A stretch of 64,000 nucleotides of DNA, taken from contig NW_026614267.1 of assembly GCF_026230105.1 (NCBI RefSeq), positions 124,001 to 188,000 of the forward strand, given 5' to 3'. Positions 11,704-24,480 of this stretch are shown piece by piece. The DNA is from Diorhabda sublineata (taxonomy: Eukaryota; Arthropoda; Insecta; Coleoptera; Chrysomelidae). Positions within the stretch are counted from its first letter, which is position 1; each line of letters opens with the position of its first letter. Below the pieces are notes generated by a model. It saw nothing but the letters and a program-made list of their open reading frames with translations, was not told the origin of the DNA and searched no databases. Both the position numbers and the translations under genes were made by a program.

Positions 11704-14700
11704 TGTTGATTGAAAATTTTCAAAGTCTATCTTCCTAATTTGAAGTCGAATTTCAACATTTCTTATATATTTGAGAGAGTTTTCATCTAAATTTGTCAGA
11801 TATCGTCGATTTACATCCATTGAAGACCATTGAGGTCGACTGTCACTCTGTGTTGATTGAAAATTTTCAAAGTCTATCTTCCTAATTTGAAGTCCAATTT
11901 CAACTTTTCTCATATATTTGAGTGAGTTTGCCTCTAACTTTGTCAGATATCGTCGATTAACTTCCACTGAAGCCCTTTGAGGTCAACTGTCACTTTGTGT
12001 TGATTGAAAATTTTCAAAGTCTATCTTCCTAATTTGAAGTCGAATTTCAACCTTTCTTATATATTTGAGTGAGTTTGCATCTAACTTTGTCAGATATCGT
12101 CGATTTACATCCATTGAAGCCCATTGAGGTCGATTGTCAGTTTATGTTGATTGAAAATTTTCAAAGTCTATCTTCCTAATTTGAAGTCGAATTTCAACAT
12201 TTCTCATATATTTGAGTGAGTTTGCATCTAACTTTGTCAGATATCGTCGATTAACATCCATTGAAGCACATTGAGGTCGATTGTCAATTTGTGTTGATTG
12301 AAAATTTTCAAAGTCTATCTTCCTAATTTGAAGTCGAATTTCAACATTTCTCATATATTTGAGTGAGTTTGCATCTAACTTTGTCAGATATCGTCGATTA
12401 ACATCCATTGAAGCACATTGAGGTCGATTGTCAATTTGTGTTGATTGAAAATTTTCAAAGTCTATCTTCCTAATTTGAAGTCGAATTTCAGCATTTCTCA
12501 TATATTTGAGTGAGTTTGCATCTAACTTTGTCAGATATCGTCGATTAACATCCATTGAAGCCCATTGAGGTCGACTGTCACTTTGTGTTGATTGAAAATT
12601 TTCAAAGTCTATCTTCCTAATTTGAAGTCGAATTTCAACATTTCTCATATATTTGAGCGAGTTTGCATCTAACTTTGTCAGATATACGCGATTAACATCC
12701 ACTGAAGCCCATTGAGGTCAACTGTCACTTTGTGTCGATTGAAAATTTTCAAAGTCTATCTTCCTAATTTGAAGTCGAATTTCAACTTTTCTCATATATT
12801 TGAGTGAGTTTGCATCTAACTTTGTCAGATATCGTCGATTAACTTCCACTGAAGCCCTTTGAGGTCGACTGTCACTTTGTGTTGATTGAAAATTTTCAAA
12901 GTCTATCTTCCTAATTTGAAGTCGAATTTCAACCTTTCTTATATATTTGAGTGAGTTTGCATCTAACTTTGTCAGATATCGTCGATTTACATCCATTGAA
13001 GCCCATTGAGGTCGATTGTCAGTTTATGTTGATTGAAAATTTTCAAAGTCTATCTTCCTAATTTGAAGTCGAATTTCAACATTTCTCATATATTTGAGTG
13101 AGTTTGCATCTAACTTTGTCAGATATCGTCGATTAACATCCATTGAAGCACATTGAGGTCGATTGTCAATTTGTGTTGATTGAAAATTTTCAAAGTCTAT
13201 CTTCCTAATTTGAAGTCGAATTTCAACATTTCTCATATATTTGAGTGAGTTTGCATCTAACTTTGTCAGATATCGTCGATTAACATCCATTGAAGCACAT
13301 TGAGGTCGATTGTCAATTTGTGTTGATTGAAAATTTTCAAAGTCTATCTTCCTAATTTGAAGTCGAATTTCAACATTTCTCATATATTTGAGCGAGTTTG
13401 CATCTAACTTTGTCAGATATACGCGATTAACATCCACTGAAGCCCATTGAGGTCAACTGTCACTTTGTGTCGATTGAAAATTTTCAAAGTCTATCTTCCT
13501 AATTTGAAGTCGAATTTCAACTTTTCTCATATATTTGAGTGAGTTTGCATCTAACTTTGTCAGATATCGTCGATTAACTTCCACTGAAGCCCTTTGAGGT
13601 CAACTGTCACTTTGTGTTGATTGAAAATTTTCAAAGTCTATCTTCCTAATTTGAAGTCGAATTTCAACCTTTCTTATATATTTGAGTGAGTTTGCATCTA
13701 ACTTTGTCATATATCGTCGATTTACATCCATTGAAGCCCATTGAGATCGATTGTCAGTTTATGTTGATTGGAAATTTTCAAAGTCTATCTTCCTAATTTG
13801 AAGTCGAATTTCAACATTTCTTATATATTTGAGAGAGTTTTCATCTAACTTTGTCAGATATCGTCGACTAACATCCACTAAAGACCATTGAGGTCGACTC
13901 TCGCTTTGTGTTGATTGAAAATTTTCAAAGTCTATCTTCCTAATTTGAAGTCGAATTCCAACATTTCTTATATATTTGAGTGAGTTTGCATCTAACTTTG
14001 TCAGATATCGTCGATTAACATCCATTGAAGCACATTGAGGTCGACTGTCACTTTGTGTTGATTGAAAATTTTCAAAGTCTATCTTCCTAATTTGAAGACG
14101 AATTTCAACATTTCTCATATATTTGGGTGAGTTTGCATCTAACTTTGTCAGATATAGGCGATTAAGATCCATTGAAGCCCATTGAGGTCAACTGTCACTT
14201 TGTGTTGATTGAAAATTTTCAAAGTCTATCTTCCTAATTTGAAGTCGAATTTCAACATTCCTCATATATTTGAGTGAGTTTGCATCTAACTTTGTCCGAT
14301 ATCGTCGATTAACATCCATTGAAGCCCATTGAGGTCGACTGTCACTTTGTGTTGATTGAAAATTTTCAAAGTCTATCTTCCTAATTTGAAGTCGAATTTC
14401 AACTTTTCTCATATATTTGAGTGAGTTTGCCTCTAACTTTGTCAGATATCGTCGATTAACTTCCACTGAAGCCCTTTGAGGTCAACTGTCACTTTGTGTT
14501 GATTGAAAATTTTCAAAGTCTATCTTCCTAATTTGAAGTCGAATTTCAACCTTTCTTATATATTTGAGTGAGTTTGCATCTAACTTTGTCAGATATCGTC
14601 GATTTACATCCATTGAAGCCCATTGAGGTCGATTGTCAGTTTATGTTGATTGAAAATTTTCAAAGTCTATCTTCCTAATTTGAAGTCGAATTTCAACATT

Positions 14701-16701
14701 TCTCATATATTTGAGTGAGTTTGCATCTAACTTTGTCAGATATCGTCGATTAACATCCATTGAAGCACATTGAGGTCGATTGTCAATTTGTGTTGATTGA
14801 AAATTTTCAAAGTCTATCTTCCTAATTTGAAGTCGAATTTCAACATTTCTCATATATTTGAGTGAGTTTGCATCTAACTTTGTCAGATATCGTCGATTAA
14901 CATCCATTGAAGCACATTGAGGTCGATTGTCAATTTGTGTTGATTGAAAATTTTCAAAGTCTATCTTCCTAATTTGAAGTCGAATTTCAACATTTCTCAT
15001 ATATTTGAGTGAGTTTGCATCTAACTTTGTCAGATATCGTCGATTAACATCCATTGAAGCCCATTGAGGTCGACTGTCAATTTGTGTTGATTGAAAATTT
15101 TCAAAGTCTATCTTCCTAATTTGAAGTCGAATTTCAACATTTCTCATATATTTGAGCGAGTTTGCATCTAACTTTGTCAGATATACGCGATTAACATCCA
15201 CTGAAGCCCATTGAGGTCAACTGTCACTTTGTGTCGATTGAAAATTTTCAAAGTCTATCTTCCTAATTTGAAGTCGAATTTCAACTTTTCTCATATATTT
15301 GAGTGAGTTTGCATCTAACTTTGTCAGATATCGTCGATTAACTTCCACTGAAGCCCTTTGAGGTCAACTGTCACTTTGTGTTGATTGAAAATTTTCAAAG
15401 TCTATCTTCCTAATTTGAAGTCGAATTTCAACCTTTCTTATATATTTGAGTGAGTTTGCATCTAACTTTGTCAGATATCGTCGATTTACATCCATTGAAG
15501 CCCATTGAGATCGATTGTCAGTTTATGTTGATTGAAAATTTTCAAAGTCTATCTTCCTAATTTGAAGTCGAATTTCAACATTTCTTATATATTTGAGAGA
15601 GTTTTCATCTAACTTTGTCAGATATCGTCGACTAACATCCACTAAAGACCATTGAGGTCGACTGTCGCTTTGTGTTGATTGAAAATTTTCAAAGTCTATC
15701 TTCCTAATTTGAAGTCGAATTCCAACATTTCTTATATATTTGAGTGAGTTTGCATCTAACTTTGTCAGATATCGTCGATTAACATCCATTGAAGCACATT
15801 GAGGTCGACTGTCACTTTGTGTTGATTGAAAATTTTCAAAGTCTATCTTCCTAATTTGAAGACGAATTTCAACATTTCTCATATATTTGGGTGAGTTTGC
15901 ATCTAACTTTGTCAGATATAGGCGATTAAGATCCATTGAAGCCCATTGAGGTCAACTGTCACTTTGTGTTGATTGAAAATTTTCAAAGTCTATCTTCCTA
16001 ATTTGAAGTCGAATTTCAACATTCCTCATATATTTGAGTGAGTTTGCATCTAACTTTGTCAGATATCGTCGATTAACATCCATTGAAGCACATTGAGGTC
16101 GATTGTCAATTTGTGTTGATTGAAAATTTTCAAAGTCTATCTTCCTAATTTGAAGTCGAATTTCAACATTTCTCATATATTTGAGTGAGTTTGCATCTAA
16201 CTTTGTCAGATATCGTCGATTAACATCCATTGAAGCGCATTGAAGTCGATTGTCAATTTGTGTTGATTGAAAATTTTCAAAGTCTATCTTCCTAATTTGG
16301 AGTTGAATTTCAACATTTCTCATATATTTGAGTGAGTTTGCATCTAACTTTGTCAGATACCGTCGATTAACATCCATTGAAGCCTATTGAGGTCGACTGT
16401 CACTTTGTGTTGATTGAAAATTTTCAAAGTCTATCTTCCTAATTTGAAGTCGAATTTCAACATTTCTCATATATTTGAGCGAGTTTGCATCTAACTTTGT
16501 CAGATATCGTCGATTAACTTCCACTGAAGCCCTTTGAGGTCAACTGTCACTTTGTGTTGATTGAAAATTTTCAAAGTCTATCTTCCTAATTTGAAGTCGA
16601 ATTTCAACCTTTCTTATATATTTGAGTGAGTTTGCATCTAACTTTGTCAGATATCGTCGATTTACATCCATTGAAGCCCATTGAGATCGATTGTCAGTTT
16701 A
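11704..16701. repeat. Giant higher-order repeat, unit 2 (34 monomers, 4,998 bp), class A
   Basis: This is the partner of 7,147-11,703. It has one monomer at 14,042-14,187 ('gaagacg', 'ttgggtgag', 'gataggcgattaagatcc') where unit 1 has a two-monomer duplication. It also has about four monomers after about 16,172 that unit 1 lacks. Those extra monomers carry 'gaagcgcattgaagtcg', 'ggagttgaattt' and 'agataccgtcg'. The same three variants occur together near 6,680-6,800, at an offset of 9,555 (65 monomers), so they were present in the array before unit 1 lost them. Confidence 0.8.
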
Positions 16702-16807
16702 TGTTGATTGAAAATTTTCAAAGTCTATCTTCCTAATTTGAAGTCGAATTTCAACATTTCTTATATATTTGAGAGAGTTTTCATCTAACTTTGTCAGATA
16801 TCGTCGA

Positions 16808-18140
16808 CTAACATCCACTAAAGCCCATTGAGGTCGACTGTCGCTTTGTGTTGATTGAAAATTTTCAAAGTCTATCTTCCTAATTTGAAGTCGAATTTCA
16901 ACATTTCTCATATATTTGAGTGAGTTTGCATCTAACTTTGTCAGATATCATCGATTAACATCCATTGAAGCACATTGAGGTCGATTGTCAATTTGTGTTG
17001 ATTGAAAATTTTCAAAGTCTATCTTCCTAATTTGAAGTCGAATTTCAACATTTCTCATATATTTAAGTGAGTTTGCATCTAACTTTGTCAGATATCGTCG
17101 ATTAACATCCATTGAAGCCCATTGAGGTCGACTGTCACTTTGTGTTGATTGAAAATTTTCAAAGTCTATCTTCCTAATTTGAAGTCGAATTTCAACATTT
17201 CTCATATATTTGAGTGAGTTTGCATCTAACTTTGTCTGATATCGTCGATTAACATCCATTGAAGCCCATTGAGGTCGACTGTCACTTTGTGTTGATTGAA
17301 AATTTTCAAAGTCTATCTTCCTAATTTGAAGTCGAATTTCAACTTTTCTCATATATTTGAGTGAGTTTGCATCTAACTTTGTCAGATATACGCGATTAAC
17401 ATCCACTGAAGCCCATTGAGGTCGACTGTCGCTTTGTGTTGATTGAAAATTTTCAAAGTCTATCTTCCTAATTTGAAGTCGAATTTCAACTTTTCTCATA
17501 TATTTGAGTGAGTTTGCATCTAACTTTGTCAGATATCGTCGATTAACTTCCACTGAAGCCCATTGAGGTCGACTGTCGCTTTGTGTTGATTGAAAATTTT
17601 CAAAGTCTATCTTCCTAATTTGAAGTCGAATTTCAACATTTCTCATATATTTGAGTGAGTTCGCATCTAACTTTGTCAGATATCGTCGATTAACATCCAC
17701 TGAAGCCCATTGAGGTTGACTGTCACTTTGTGTTGATTGAAAATTTTCAAAGTCTATCTTCCTAATTTGAAGTCGAATTTCAACATTTCACATATATTTG
17801 AGTGAGTTTGCATCTAACTTTGTCAGATATCGTCGATTAACATCCACTGAAGCCCATTGAGGTTGACTGTCACTTTGTGTTGATTGAAAATTTTCAAAGT
17901 CTATCTTCCTAATTTGAAGTCGAATTTCAACATTTCTCATATATTTGAGTGAGTTTGCATCTAACTTTGTCAGATATCGTCGATCAACATCCTTTGAAGC
18001 CCATTGAGGTCGACTGTCACTTTGTGTTGATTGAAAATTTTCAAAGTCTATCTTCCTAATTTGAAGTCGAATTTCAACATTTCTCATATGTTTGAGTGAG
18101 TTTGCATCTAACTTTGTCAGATATCGTCGATTAACATCCA
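16808..18140. repeat. More uniform class A run without a clear higher-order period
   Basis: About nine monomers lie close to the class A consensus. They have private substitutions such as 'atatcatcgattaac' near 16,945, 'gtctgatatcg' near 17,236, 'atttcacatat' near 17,788, 'cgatcaacatcctttg' near 17,980 and 'catatgtttgag' near 18,085. Several adjacent copies carry 'gaggtcgactgtcgc' or 'gaggttgactg'. I see no repeated monomer order here, in contrast to the flanking higher-order blocks. Confidence 0.65.
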
Positions 18141-20140
18141 TTGAAGCCCATTGAGGTCAACTGTCACTTTGTGTTGATTGAAAATTTTCAAAGTCTATCT
18201 TCCTAATTTGAAGTCGAATTTCAACTTTTCTCATATATTTGAGTGAGTTTGCATCTAACTTTGTCAGATATCGTCGATTAACTTCCACTGAACCCCTTTG
18301 AGGTCAACTGTCACTTTGTGTTGATTGAAAATTTTCAAAGTCTATCTTCCTAATTTGAAGTCGAATTTCAACCTTTCTTATATATTTGAGTGAGTTTGCA
18401 TCTAACTTTGTCAGATATCGTCGATTTACATCCATTGAAGCCCATTGAGGTCGATTGTCAGTTTATGTTGATTGAAAATTTTCAAAGTCTATCTTCCTAA
18501 TTTGAAGTCGAATTTCTACATTTCTTATATATTTGAGAGAGTTTTCATCTAACTTTGTCAGATATCGTCGACTAACATCCACTAAAGCCCATTGAGGTCG
18601 ACTGTCACTTCGTGTTGATTGAAAATTTTCAAAGTCTATCTTCCTAATTTGAAGTCGAATTTCAACTTTTCTCATATATTTGAGTGAGTTTGCATCTAAC
18701 TTTGTCAGATATCGTCGATTAACTTCCACTGAAGCCCTTTGAGGTCAACTGTCACTTTGTGTTGATTGAAAATTTTCAAAGTCTATCTTCCTAATTTGAA
18801 GTCGAATTTCAACTTTTCTCATATATTTGAGTGAGTTTGCATCTAACTTTGTCAGATATCGTCGATAAACTTCCACTGAAGCCCTTTGAGGTCAACTGTC
18901 ACTTTGTGTTGATTGAAAATTTTCAAAGTCTATCTTCCTAATTTGAAGTCGAATTTCAACCTTTCTTATTTATTTGAGTGAGTTTGCATCTAACTTTGTC
19001 AGACATCGTCGATTTACATCGATTGAAGCCCATTGAGGTCGATTCTCACTTTGTGTTGATTGAAAATTTTCAAAGTCTATCTTCCTCATTTGAAGTCGAA
19101 TTTCAACATTTCTCATATATTTGAATGAGTTTGCATCTAACTTTGTCAGATATCGTCGATTTACATTCATTGAAGCCCATTGAAGTCGATTGTCACTTTG
19201 TGTTGATTGAAAATTTTCAAAGTCTATCTTCCTCATTTGAAGTCGAATTTCAACATTTCTTATATATTTGAATGAGTTTGTATCTGACTTTGTCAGATAT
19301 CGTCGATTTACATTCATTGAAGCCCATTGAAGTCGATTCTCACTTTGTGTTGATTGAAAATTTTCAAAGTCTATCTTCCTCATTTGAAGTCGAATTTCAA
19401 CATTTCTCATATATTTGAATGAGTTTGCATCTAACTTTATCAGATATCGTCGATTTACATTCATTGAAGCCCATTGAAGCCGATTGTCACTTTGTGTTGA
19501 TTGAAAATTTTCAAAGTCTATCTTCCTCATTTGAAGTCGAATTTCAACATTTCTCATATATTTGAATGAGTTTGCATCTAACTTTGTCAGATATCGTCGA
19601 TTTACATTCATTGAAGCCCATTGAAGTCGATTCTCACTTTGTGTTGATTGAAAATTTTCAAAGTCTATCTTCCTCATTTGAAGTCGAATTTCAACATTTC
19701 TCATATATTTGAATGAGTTAGCATCTAACTTTGTCAGATATCGTCGATTTACATTCATTGAAGCCCATTGAAGTCGATTCTCACTTTGTGTTGATTAAAA
19801 ATTTTCAAAGTCTATCTTCCTCATTTGAAGTCGAATTTCAACATTTCTCATATAATTGAATGAGTTTGCATATAACTTTGTCAGATATCGTCGATTTACA
19901 TTCATTGAAGCCCATTGAAGTCGATTCTCACTTTGTGTTGATTGAAAATTTTCAAAGTCTATCTTCCTCATTTGAAGTCGAATTTCAACATTTCTCATAT
20001 ATTTGAATGAGTTAGCATCTAACTTTATCAGATATCGTCGATTTACATTCATTGAAGCCCATTGAAGTCGATTGTCACTTTGTGTTGATTGAAAATTTTC
20101 AAAGTCTATCTTCCTCATTTGAAGTCGAATTTCAACATTT
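18140..20140. repeat. 16-mer (2,352-bp) duplication spanning the A/B boundary, copy 1
   Basis: This copy matches about 20,492-22,492 at an offset of 2,352. Shared private features include 'gataaacttcc' near 18,864, 'ctttcttatttatttgag' at 18,961, 'cagacatcg' near 19,000, 'acatcgattgaag' near 19,016, 'tgtatctgac', 'gaagccgattgtc' near 19,477, and 'gattaaaaatt' near 19,793. About six class A monomers are followed by one chimeric and about seven class B monomers. After about 20,140 the two copies diverge. Confidence 0.88.
18961..19107. repeat. Chimeric A/B junction monomer, copy 1
   Basis: The left part is class A ('ctttcttatttatttgag', 'gtgagtttgc'). The right part is class B-like ('cgatttac', 'gattctcactttg', then 'cctcatttgaag'). 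'acatcgattgaag' is private and intermediate between A 'acatccattgaag' and B 'acattcattgaag'. The class change takes place within roughly one monomer, as expected for unequal exchange or gene conversion between the two classes. Confidence 0.85.
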
Positions 20141-20240
20141 CTCATATATTTGAATGAGTTAGCATCTAACTTTATCAGATATCGTCGATTTACATTCATT
20201 GAAGCCCATTGAAGTCGATTGTCACTTTGTGTTGATTGAA
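19090..20240. repeat. First class B block
   Basis: About eight monomers carry 'cctcatttgaag', 'ttgaatgag', 'cgatttacattc' and 'cattgaagtcgatt'. Variants include 'tgtatctgactttg' near 19,280, 'gagttagcatc' and 'actttatcag'. The block ends where 'cctaatttg' returns at about 20,260. Confidence 0.9.
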
Positions 20241-21313
20241 AATTTTCAAAGTCTATCTTCCTAATTTGAAGTCGAATTTCAACATTTCTCATATATTTGA
20301 GTGAGTTTGCATCTAACTTTGTCAGATATCGTCGATTAACATCCATTGAAGCCCATTGAGGTCGACTGTCACTTTGTGTTGATTGAAAATTTTCAAAGTC
20401 TATCTTCCTAATTTGAAGTCGAATTTCAACATTTCTCATATATTTGAGTGAGTTTGCATCTAACTTTGTCAGATATCGTCGATTAACATCCATTGAAGCC
20501 CATTGAGGTCAACTGTCACTTTGTGTTGATTGAAAATTTTCAAAGTCTATCTTCCTAATTTGAAGTCGAATTTCAACTTTTCTCATATATTTGAGTGAGT
20601 TTGCATCTAACTTTGTCAGATATCGTCGATTAACTTCCACTGAAGCCCTTTGAGGACAACTGTCACTTTGTGTTGATTGAAAATTTTCAAAGTCTATCTT
20701 CCTAATTTGAAGTCGAATTTCAACCTTTCTTATATATTTGAGTGAGTTTGCATCTAACTTTGTCAGATATCGTCGATTTACATCCATTGAAGCCCATTGA
20801 GGTCGATTGTCAGTTTATGTTGATTGAAAATTTTCAAAGTCTATCTTCCTAATTTGAAGTCGAATTTCAACATTTCTTATATATTTGAGAGAGTTTTCAT
20901 CTAACTTTGTCAGATATCGTCGACTAACATCCACTAAAGCCCATTGAGGTCGACTGTCACTTCGTGTTGATTGAAAATTTTCAAAGTCTATCTTCCTAAT
21001 TTGAAGTCGAATTTCAACTTTTCTCATATATTTGAGTGAGTTTGCATCTAACTTTGTCAGATATCGTCGATTAACTTCCACTGAAGCCCTTTGAGGTCAA
21101 CTGTCACTTTGTGTTGATTGAAAATTTTCAAAGTCTATCTTCCTAATTTGAAGTCGAATTTCAACTTTTCTCATATATTTGAGTGAGTTTGCATCTAACT
21201 TTGTCAGATATCGTCGATAAACTTCCACTGAAGCCCTTTGAGGTCAACTGTCACTTTGTGTTGATTGAAAATTTTCAAAGTCTATCTTCCTAATTTGAAG
21301 TCGAATTTCAACC
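20240..21313. repeat. Class A block inserted within class B
   Basis: Seven or so class A monomers carry 'cctaatttgaag' and 'ttgagtgag'. The first two are near the class A consensus. The rest are the start of copy 2 of the 2,352-bp boundary duplication. The block ends at the repeated junction at 21,313. Confidence 0.9.
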
Positions 21314-22492
21314 TTTCTTATTTATTTGAGTGAGTTTGCATCTAACTTTGTCAGACATCGTCGATTTACATCGATTGAAGCCCATTGAGGTCGATTCTCA
21401 CTTTGTGTTGATTGAAAATTTTCAAAGTCTATCTTCCTCATTTGAAGTCGAATTTCAACATTTCTCATATATTTGAATGAGTTTGCATCTAACTTTGTCA
21501 GATATCGTCGATTTACATTCATTGAAGCCCATTGAAGTCGATTGTCACTTTGTGTTGATTGAAAATTTTCAAAGTCTATCTTCCTCATTTGAAGTCGAAT
21601 TTCAACATTTCTTATATATTTGAATGAGTTTGTATCTGACTTTGTCAGATATCGTCGATTTACATTCATTGAAGCCCATTGAAGTCGATTCTCACTTTGT
21701 GTTGATTGAAAATTTTCAAAGTCTATCTTCCTCATTTGAAGTCGAATTTCAACATTTCTCATATATTTGAATGAGTTTGCATCTAACTTTATCAGATATC
21801 GTCGATTTACATTCATTGAAGCCCATTGAAGCCGATTGTCACTTTGTGTTGATTGAAAATTTTCAAAGTCTATCTTCCTCCTTTGAAGTCGAATTTCAAC
21901 ATTTCTCATATATTTGAATGAGTTTGCATCTAACTTTGTCAGATATCGTCGATTTACATTCATTGAAGCCCATTGAAGTCGATTCTCACTTTGTGTTGAT
22001 TGAAAATTTTCAAAGTCTATCTTCCTCATTTGAAGTCGAATTTCAACATTTCTCATATATTTGAATGAGTTAGCATCTAACTTTGTCAGATATCGTCGAT
22101 TTACATTCATTGAAGCCCATTGAAGTCGATTCTCACTTTGTGTTGATTAAAAATTTTCAAAGTCTATCTTCCTCATTTGAAGTCGAATTTCAACATTTCT
22201 CATATAATTGAATGAGTTTGCATATAACTTTGTCAGATATCGTCGATTTACATTCATTGAAGCCCATTGAAGTCGATTCTCACTTTGTGTTGATTGAAAA
22301 TTTTCAAAGTCTATCTTCCTCATTTGAAGTCGAATTTTAACATTTCTCATATATTTGAATGAGTTAGCATCTAACTTTATCAGATATCGTCGATTTACAT
22401 TCATTGAAGCCCATTGAAGTCGATTGTCACTTTGTGTTGATTGAAAATTTTCAAAGTCTATCTTCCTCATTTGAAGTCGAATTTCAACATTT
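20492..22492. repeat. 16-mer (2,352-bp) duplication spanning the A/B boundary, copy 2
   Basis: This is the second copy of the A/B boundary segment, with the junction repeated at 21,313. Differences from copy 1 are few, for example 'ttttaacattt' near 22,335, 'ttcctcctttg' near 21,877 and 'gaggacaactg' near 20,652. It explains why class A sequence reappears at 20,240-21,313 after class B has begun. Confidence 0.88.
21313..21459. repeat. Chimeric A/B junction monomer, copy 2
   Basis: This monomer lies exactly 2,352 bases after the junction at 18,961. It has the same private substitutions ('ttatttatttgag', 'cagacatcg', 'acatcgattgaag'), so the two junctions are copies of one event and not independent exchanges. 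Confidence 0.87.
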
Positions 22493-24480
22493 CTTATATA
22501 TTTGAATGAGTTTGTATCTGACTTTGTCAGATATCGTCGATTTACATTCATTGAAGCCCATTGAAGTCGATTCTCGCTTTGTGTTGATTGAAAATTTTCA
22601 AAATCTATCTTCCTCATTTGAAGTCGAATTTCAACATTTCTCATATATTTGAATGAGTTTGCATCTAACTTTGTCAGATATCGTCGATTTACATTCATTG
22701 AAGCCCATTGAAGTCGATTCTCACTTTGTGTTGATTGAAAATTTTCAAAGTCTATCTTCCTCATTTGAAGTCGAATTTCAACATTTCTCATATATTTGAA
22801 TGAGTTTGCATCTAACTTTGTCAGATATCGTCGATTTACATTCATTGAAGCCCATTGAAGTCGATTCTCACTTTGTGTTTATTGAAAATTTTCAAAGTCT
22901 ATCTTCCTCATTTGAAGTCGAATTTCAACATTTCTCATATATTTGAATGAGTTTGCATCTAACTTTGTCATATATCGTCGATTTACATTCATTGAAGCCC
23001 ATTGAAGTCGATTGTCACTTTGTGTTGATTAAAAATTTTCAAAGTCTATCTTCCTCATTTGAAGTCGAATTTCAACATTTCTCATATATTTGAATGAGTT
23101 TGCATCTAACTTTGTCAGATATCGTCGATTTACATTCATTGAAGCCCATTGAAGTCGATTCTCACTTTGTGTTGATTGAAAATTTTCAAAGTCTATCTTC
23201 CTCATATGAAGTCGAATTTCAACATTTCTTATATATTTGAATGAGTTTGCATCTAACTTTATCAGATATCGTCGATTTACATTCATTGAAGCCCATTGAA
23301 GTCGATTCTCACTTTGTGTTGATTGAAAATTTTCAAAGTCTATCTTCCTCATTTGAAGTCGAATTTCAACATTTCTCATATATTTGAATGAGTTTGCATC
23401 TAACTTTGTCAGATATCGTCGATTTACATTCATTGAAGCCCATTGAAGTCGTTTCTCACTTTGTGTTGATTGAAAATTTTCAAAGTCTATCTTCCTCATT
23501 TGAAGTCGAATTTCAACATTTCTCATATATTTGAATGAGATTGCATCTAACTTTGTCAGATATCGTCGATTTACATTCATTGAAGCCCATTGAAGTCGAT
23601 TCTCACTTTGTGTTGATTGAAAATTTTCAAAGTCTATCTTCCTCATTTGAAGTCGAATTTCAACATTTCTCATATATTTGAATGAGTTTGCATCTAACTT
23701 TGTCAGATATCGTCGATTTACATTCATTGAAGCCCATTGAAGTCGATTCTCACTTTGTGTTAATTGAAAATTTTCAAAGTCTATCTTCCTCATTTGAAGT
23801 CGAATTTCAACATATCTCATATATTTGAATGAGTTTGCATCTAGCTTTGTCAGATATCGTCGATTTACATTCATTGAAGCCCATTGAAGTCGATTCTCAC
23901 TTTGTGTTGATAGAAAATTTTCAAAGTCTATCTTCCTCATTTGAAGTCGAATTTCAACATATCTCATATATTTGAATGAGTTTGCATCTATCTTTGTCAG
24001 ATATCGTCGATTTACATTCATTGAAGTCCATTGAAGTCGATTCTCACTTTGTGTTGATTGAAAATTTTCAAAGTCTATCTTCCTCATTTGAAGTCGAATT
24101 TCAACATTTCTCATATATTTGAATGAGTTTGCATCTAACTTTGTCAGATATCGTCGATTTACATTCATTGAAGCCCATTGAAGTCGATTCTCACTTTGTG
24201 TTGATTGAAAATTTTCAAAGTCTATCTTCCTCATTTGAAGTCGAATTTCAACATTTCTCATATATTTGAATGAGTTAGCATCTAACTCTATCAGATATCG
24301 TCGATTTACATTCATTGAAGCCCATCGAAGTCGATTGTCACTTTGTGTTGATTGAAAATTTTCAAAGTCTATCTTCCTCATTTGAAGTCGAATTTCAACA
24401 TTTCTCATATATTTGAATGAGTTTGCATCTAACTTTGTCAGATATCGTCGATTTACATTCATTGAATCCCATTGAAGTCG
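22492..24480. repeat. Class B run with weak higher-order structure
   Basis: Class B monomers with scattered private variants, such as 'gtttattgaaaatt' near 22,878, 'cctcatatgaag' near 23,208, 'gtcgtttctcac' near 23,450 and 'acatatctcatat' near 23,810 and 23,958. Part of it (about 23,880-24,200, with 'gatagaaaattttc' and 'gaagtccattg') recurs at about 25,940-26,260, an offset of 14 monomers (2,058). Confidence 0.7.

Larger units (their letters stand above)
1..18960. repeat. Class A satellite domain
   Basis: Monomers here carry 'cctaatttgaag', 'ttgagtgag' and usually 'cgattaacatcc' and 'cattgaggtcgactgtc'. Several recurring sub-types are visible. One has 'gaagcacattgaggtcg' followed by 'attgtcaatttg'. 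One has 'aacttccactgaagccc' with 'tttgaggtcaactg'. One has 'acctttcttatat' with 'cgatttacatcc' and 'gtcagtttatg'. One has 'gagagagttttcat' with 'gactaacatccactaaag'. One has 'gatatacgcgattaac'. These sub-types recur in fixed orders and build the higher-order repeats listed separately. The domain is visibly more diverse than class B and continues off the left edge. Confidence 0.93.

Noticed and set aside
18961..21459. Transposon insertion as the cause of the A/B/A/B alternation
   Set aside because: There are no terminal repeats, target-site duplication or non-satellite sequence. The phase is unbroken, and a 2,352-bp tandem duplication explains the pattern.
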